This document shows, piece by piece, positions 5,403 through 8,990 of a stretch of 8,990 nt of DNA. Where the stretch lies: the NCBI GenBank assembly GCA_025362615.1, contig JANYFQ010000293.1, forward strand, positions 1-8,990, in the 5' to 3' direction. This DNA comes from Hymenobacter sp. (GTDB lineage Bacteria > Bacteroidota > Bacteroidia > Cytophagales > Hymenobacteraceae). Position 1 is the stretch's first letter. Every line of letters begins with the position of its first letter. The notes below the pieces were generated by a model. It searched no databases and was not told the origin of the DNA. It was given only the letters and a program-made list of their open reading frames with translations. The position numbers and the translations under genes were made by a program.

Positions 5403-8400
5403 TGAACAACGCCCTGCCGCCCCCGCCCCTGACTGACACCCAGGCCCGCGATTCTTTCCGCCACGTGGTGGCCGCCACTCTGCTTGGCCCCGGCGGCGAC
5501 CCCGACGGGGGCACCGACCCCGAACACGAGCAACTGGGCGATTTCCCGCTCCGTCGCTACTACACCGGGGTGCTGTTTCCGGCCCTGGCTGCCGCCCCGA
5601 CGGCCACCGAAAGCGCGGCCGATGAAGACCCCGCCGACGAGGGTTCCGACGGCGATGACCTCGCGGCGGCCCTGGCTCAGGACGCCGCGACTGAAAGCGC
5701 CACCCTGGCCGAAGCCAACGCTGACTCGGCGGCCGATGCCGAGCAAACGCCGACCGACTACGACCCCGAACACACCTTTGTGCGGCGCGGCAGCGAACCC
5801 GCTGACACCGATTACCCAACGGCCAACCAGTTTTTTCCGGCCAACATGGGCCTCACGGCTTGCGTGGCGCATGATATGCCCGGCATGAGCCTCGACCTGC
5901 GCTTGGCCCTTTACGTGCGCCTCGACCCCACCGACCCCGACGCGGCCCGGCGGCTGGTGGCCCCGCTACCCGCTGGCTTGCTCAACGCCTACGCCGACCT
6001 GCTGTTGGCTCCGGGCTTCCCGGCAAGCTGGGCCGACGATACCGACGGCCTATTGCACTACGACCCAGCTACGCATTCGCTCCGCCTGCGCCGCGCCTTG
6101 CGGGGCAACCGGGCAGTCGGCACCCGTTCCGAAGACTTTGCCGCCTTTCAGCAATTTCGGAACAACGGCAACTACAAGCTGGCCGCCATGCCCGCCCTGG
6201 AGCGGTTGTTTTTCGGACCGGTGTGGGAGCGGTATCCGGTGCATCGGCACTTGCAACTCTCGTTGACTGAAGGCACCGCCGAACTGCGCCTCGACGACCT
6301 GGCGGCCCACCTGCCCCACCCCGCACCCGACGTGAAGGCGGCGCTTTACACCAAAATGTTGCGCCGGGGCGAATGCCTGTATGTGAAAGCACTGTTGGCC
6401 AATGAAAGCCCCTACGACGACCCGCGCCGCGTGAGTTCGCGCAAGCAACTCAACGAAGTGTGTTTCTTTCAAACCAGCCTCACGTTGGCCGTGCCGGCGG
6501 GGCAGGTGCTGAGTCCGCACCGAGTGGCGGCCAACCGGCCTTTTGATGCCGAAGCCGAAACGCTCGACCACCTCTATCGCCACGAACACGCCTACGGGCA
6601 GGGCCACAGCTGCGCCGCTTGCTGGGCCACCGAAGCCGAAACGGAGATTGCCGCCGCGCCCACCTGGCTCCGCACCACCTGGCTGCCGCAAGTGCTGGTG
6701 CCGGGCACCAGCATCGGCCTGGCCGATGACCTGAGCGCCGCCGCCCGCGCCAATGCTGACCGGGTGTGTGGCCTGCGCCACCTTTCCATTTGGGAAGCTT
6801 CAACCACGGCCGACGCACAGCTTCGGGCCGAACTTCACGATTTTGTGGGCGAGTACGCCGCTTGGCACCAGCGCCAGGCCGCTGCCGCCCAGGCCGACGG
6901 CACCGCCGACAAGGCCGTGGTGCAACAACTCCTGGCCAATCAGCAAACCGCCGCCCAGCGCCTGCACGACAACGTAGACCTGCTGGACGACCCCCGCGTG
7001 ATGCAGTGCTTCCGGCTGGCCAACACCGCTATGCTGCTGCAAATGGTGCTCTCGGACGACGACGACTTCGGCGTTCGTGAGAAAGACCCCGGCTTGGACA
7101 CTGGCAGCGAACGCGACACCAACCTCTATCGCTCGCTGGCTACGTTTGAACACCACCCCGGCCGCAAGGATGGCCAAGGCGGGCACCAGCCGTTCAGCTA
7201 CCGGCCGTTTCAGTTGGCGTTTTTGCTGCTCAACCTGCGCGGCATTGTGGAGCCGGGCGTGGCCGAGCGCCGCGAGCAGGTGGACCTACTCTGGTTCCCG
7301 ACCGGCGGTGGCAAAACCGAGGCCTACCTGGCCCTCACGGCTTTCACCATCCTGTGGCGGCGGCTTGCTTACGGCCCGGCGGGCGGCGGCGTGGCCGTCC
7401 TCATGCGTTACACGCTACGCCTGCTCACGGCCCAGCAATTCGAGCGAGCCGCCCGGTTGATTTGCGCGCTGGAATTTATGCGCCAGAAGCTAGGGACCGA
7501 GTACGGTTTGGGAGCCGAGCGCATCGGCTTGGGGATGTGGGTGGGCGGCAGCACGACACCCAACAAGCTCGAACAAGCCGTCGAAGCCCGAACGCATATC
7601 GGGCAGCAACTCAACAACCACCGCCTCGCAGTACCAGCGCGGCTGGCCGAGGCCCGGAAACGCAACCGGTTTGCGCTTTCGGCCTGCCCGTGGTGCGGCG
7701 GGCGGCTCGTTGCTGCCAGCCCCCGCGATGCCAACGCTGCCGTGTGTGGTTTTGAGGCCACCACGGGCGCACGGGCCGGGTTTCGGGTGTTTTGTTTGGA
7801 CGAGCGCTGCTTTTTTCAGGGCCGGCCGGGGCAGGGCTTGGATAAGGGCCTGCCGATTGATGTGGTGGATGAGTCATTGTACCGGCGGCCCCCGGCCTTG
7901 CTCTTCGCCACCGTCGATAAATACGCCCAGCTCGCGCACCGCTCCGAAGGTGGGCGACTTTTCGGCCTGCGCGGGCTGCCCGGCGATGGCCCCGCCCAGC
8001 GCCCGCCTGACCTTATTATTCAGGACGAACTGCACCTGCTCAACGGTCCGCTAGGGTCGGTGGTGGGCTTGTTTGAAACCGCCGTGGAGCTGCTGGCCAC
8101 CCGCGACGGCATCTGCCCCAAAATAATTGCCTCCACGGCTACCACCCGCAACACCGCCCAACAGGTGGCGGCCCTCTACGGTGGCCGGCGGGTGGCGGTG
8201 TTTCCACCCAGCGGCACCAGCCACACCGACAGCTTTTTTGCCCGCACCATGCCGGGACGGCGACTGCACCTTGGATTTTTGCCCACTGGCAAATCGGGGC
8301 CTGACGCCCAGGTGCGGCTACTGGCCGGGCTGCTGGCCCAACGGGCGCGGCTGTTGCAGTACGTGCATGAGCAACAGCCCGATTGGGCCGCGCTCGTGGA

Positions 8401-8990
8401 CAAGTACTGGACGCTGGTCGTGTATTTCAACAACCTCAAGGACCTGGGCAAGACCAGCAACCAGGTCGGGGCCGAAATCGGGGAATACTTGCGGGGCCTG
8501 CACCACCGCTTCCACCTGCCTGAAGCCGGGTTTGGTTTTGCCCACCGCTACCTAACCCAGCGCACCCGCGAACTCACCAGCCGCGTCAGCAGCCAGGACA
8601 TCAAGTACGCGCTTGACGACTTAAAACGGACGTTTCCGCCCCAGGTGCCGCATTTCGACCACGCGACCAGAACCGTCATCAACCGGCTCGAAACCGTGGA
8701 TTTGGTGCTGGCCAGCAATATGCTTTCCGTGGGCATTGACGTCGAACGTTTCAACCTGATGCTGATGGCGGGCCAGCCCAAAAACGTGGCAGAGTACATT
8801 CAGGCCGCCAGCCGGGTGGCCCGGCAGGCACCGGGCCTGGTCATCAGCCTGCTCAATCCAAATCGCGCCCGTGAGAAGTCGCACTTTGAAAACTACGTGG
8901 CCTTCAACCAAGCCTACTACCGGGCCGTGGAGCCGCTCACCGTCACGCCCTACACGCCCGTCACGCTCAACAAGGCCCTGAACCTGGTGC
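5402..8990 (+). CDS. drmA: DISARM helicase DrmA (3' end beyond the window)
   Basis: ATP-dependent superfamily 2 helicase of the anti-phage system DISARM; DrmA works in a complex with DrmB on incoming DNA. The window covers 1196 codons without a stop. After an acidic insert (about residues 62-125) come FFPANMGL, GHSCAACW (Cys404, Cys407) and YRPFQLAFLLLNL. Walker A is FPTGGGKTE (632-640, Lys638) and motif Ia RYTLRLLTAQQ (669-679). A zinc-ribbon-like set follows: C762-x2-C765, C782, C798-x4-C803. Then come ATVDKYAQLAH (from 836), motif II DELH (875-878), motif III STATT (911-915), motif V SNMLSVGID (1105-1113) and motif VI Q-AASRVAR (1134-1141). All helicase motifs are present; the C-terminal region after SVTP-like VTPYTPVTL is cut by the edge. 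Motif VI has Ala1140 where helicases usually have Gly. The ATG at 5402 overlaps the upstream stop (TGATG) and no Shine-Dalgarno motif is seen, so coupled translation is likely. drmB should follow. Confidence 0.88.
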   Translation, partial: MNNALPPPPLTDTQARDSFRHVVAATLLGPGGDPDGGTDPEHEQLGDFPLRRYYTGVLFPALAAAPTATESAADEDPADEGSDGDDLAAALAQDAATESATLAEANADSAADAEQTPTDYDPEHTFVRRGSEPADTDYPTANQFFPANMGLTACVAHDMPGMSLDLRLALYVRLDPTDPDAARRLVAPLPAGLLNAYADLLLAPGFPASWADDTDGLLHYDPATHSLRLRRALRGNRAVGTRSEDFAAFQQFRNNGNYKLAAMPALERLFFGPVWERYPVHRHLQLSLTEGTAELRLDDLAAHLPHPAPDVKAALYTKMLRRGECLYVKALLANESPYDDPRRVSSRKQLNEVCFFQTSLTLAVPAGQVLSPHRVAANRPFDAEAETLDHLYRHEHAYGQGHSCAACWATEAETEIAAAPTWLRTTWLPQVLVPGTSIGLADDLSAAARANADRVCGLRHLSIWEASTTADAQLRAELHDFVGEYAAWHQRQAAAAQADGTADKAVVQQLLANQQTAAQRLHDNVDLLDDPRVMQCFRLANTAMLLQMVLSDDDDFGVREKDPGLDTGSERDTNLYRSLATFEHHPGRKDGQGGHQPFSYRPFQLAFLLLNLRGIVEPGVAERREQVDLLWFPTGGGKTEAYLALTAFTILWRRLAYGPAGGGVAVLMRYTLRLLTAQQFERAARLICALEFMRQKLGTEYGLGAERIGLGMWVGGSTTPNKLEQAVEARTHIGQQLNNHRLAVPARLAEARKRNRFALSACPWCGGRLVAASPRDANAAVCGFEATTGARAGFRVFCLDERCFFQGRPGQGLDKGLPIDVVDESLYRRPPALLFATVDKYAQLAHRSEGGRLFGLRGLPGDGPAQRPPDLIIQDELHLLNGPLGSVVGLFETAVELLATRDGICPKIIASTATTRNTAQQVAALYGGRRVAVFPPSGTSHTDSFFARTMPGRRLHLGFLPTGKSGPDAQVRLLAGLLAQRARLLQYVHEQQPDWAALVDKYWTLVVYFNNLKDLGKTSNQVGAEIGEYLRGLHHRFHLPEAGFGFAHRYLTQRTRELTSRVSSQDIKYALDDLKRTFPPQVPHFDHATRTVINRLETVDLVLASNMLSVGIDVERFNLMLMAGQPKNVAEYIQAASRVARQAPGLVISLLNPNRAREKSHFENYVAFNQAYYRAVEPLTVTPYTPVTLNKALNLV

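Noticed and set aside
5366..5872. Minus-strand open frames across the start of drmA
   Set aside because: They are antisense to the continuous 1196-codon drmA frame and have Arg/Gly-rich shadow composition.

Overview
The window looks like chromosomal DNA from a GC-rich member of the Bacteroidota, most likely a Hymenobacter-type Cytophagales. This is inferred from GC-rich, GCC/GGC-heavy codon use, the lack of Shine-Dalgarno motifs before the genes, Bacteroidota-style promoter elements (TTG-N21-TATGTTTG and GACCTTTG), an A-rich leader before aroC, and short octamer repeats and palindromes between genes. No rRNA, tRNA, CRISPR array or transposase gene is visible.

Layout. Positions 1-300 hold no convincing gene: a terminator-like hairpin (72-103) probably closes a gene lying to the left, followed by short tandem repeats and an octamer-repeat leader. 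aroC (301-1377, +) encodes chorismate synthase, the last step of the shikimate pathway. Between it and the next gene is a perfect 34-nt inverted repeat built from octamers (1399-1511). A secreted protein of unknown function lies on the minus strand (1570-2220). The divergent region 2221-2576 carries a likely promoter and 5' hairpin for that gene, then a three-copy palindromic repeat in which a plausible promoter for the rightward operon is embedded.

The main content is a rightward two-gene unit that continues past the right edge. The first gene (2577-5402) encodes a 941-aa protein without recognisable catalytic motifs, most likely DrmE-like. The second (5402 to beyond 8990) encodes a DrmA-type superfamily 2 helicase with all the main helicase motifs visible. 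Stop and start overlap as TGATG, so the two are probably translationally coupled. An unknown large protein directly before DrmA fits a class 2 type DISARM anti-phage system. drmB (DUF1998), drmC (phospholipase D-like) and the DNA methyltransferase are not in the window; if present they should lie to the right. DISARM membership is therefore strongly suggested by DrmA but not shown to be complete.

The system itself is a known type. The less described aspects are the DrmE-like protein, which may be a degenerate helicase-like scaffold, the acidic linkers in both Drm proteins, and the repeat structure at the operon's start.
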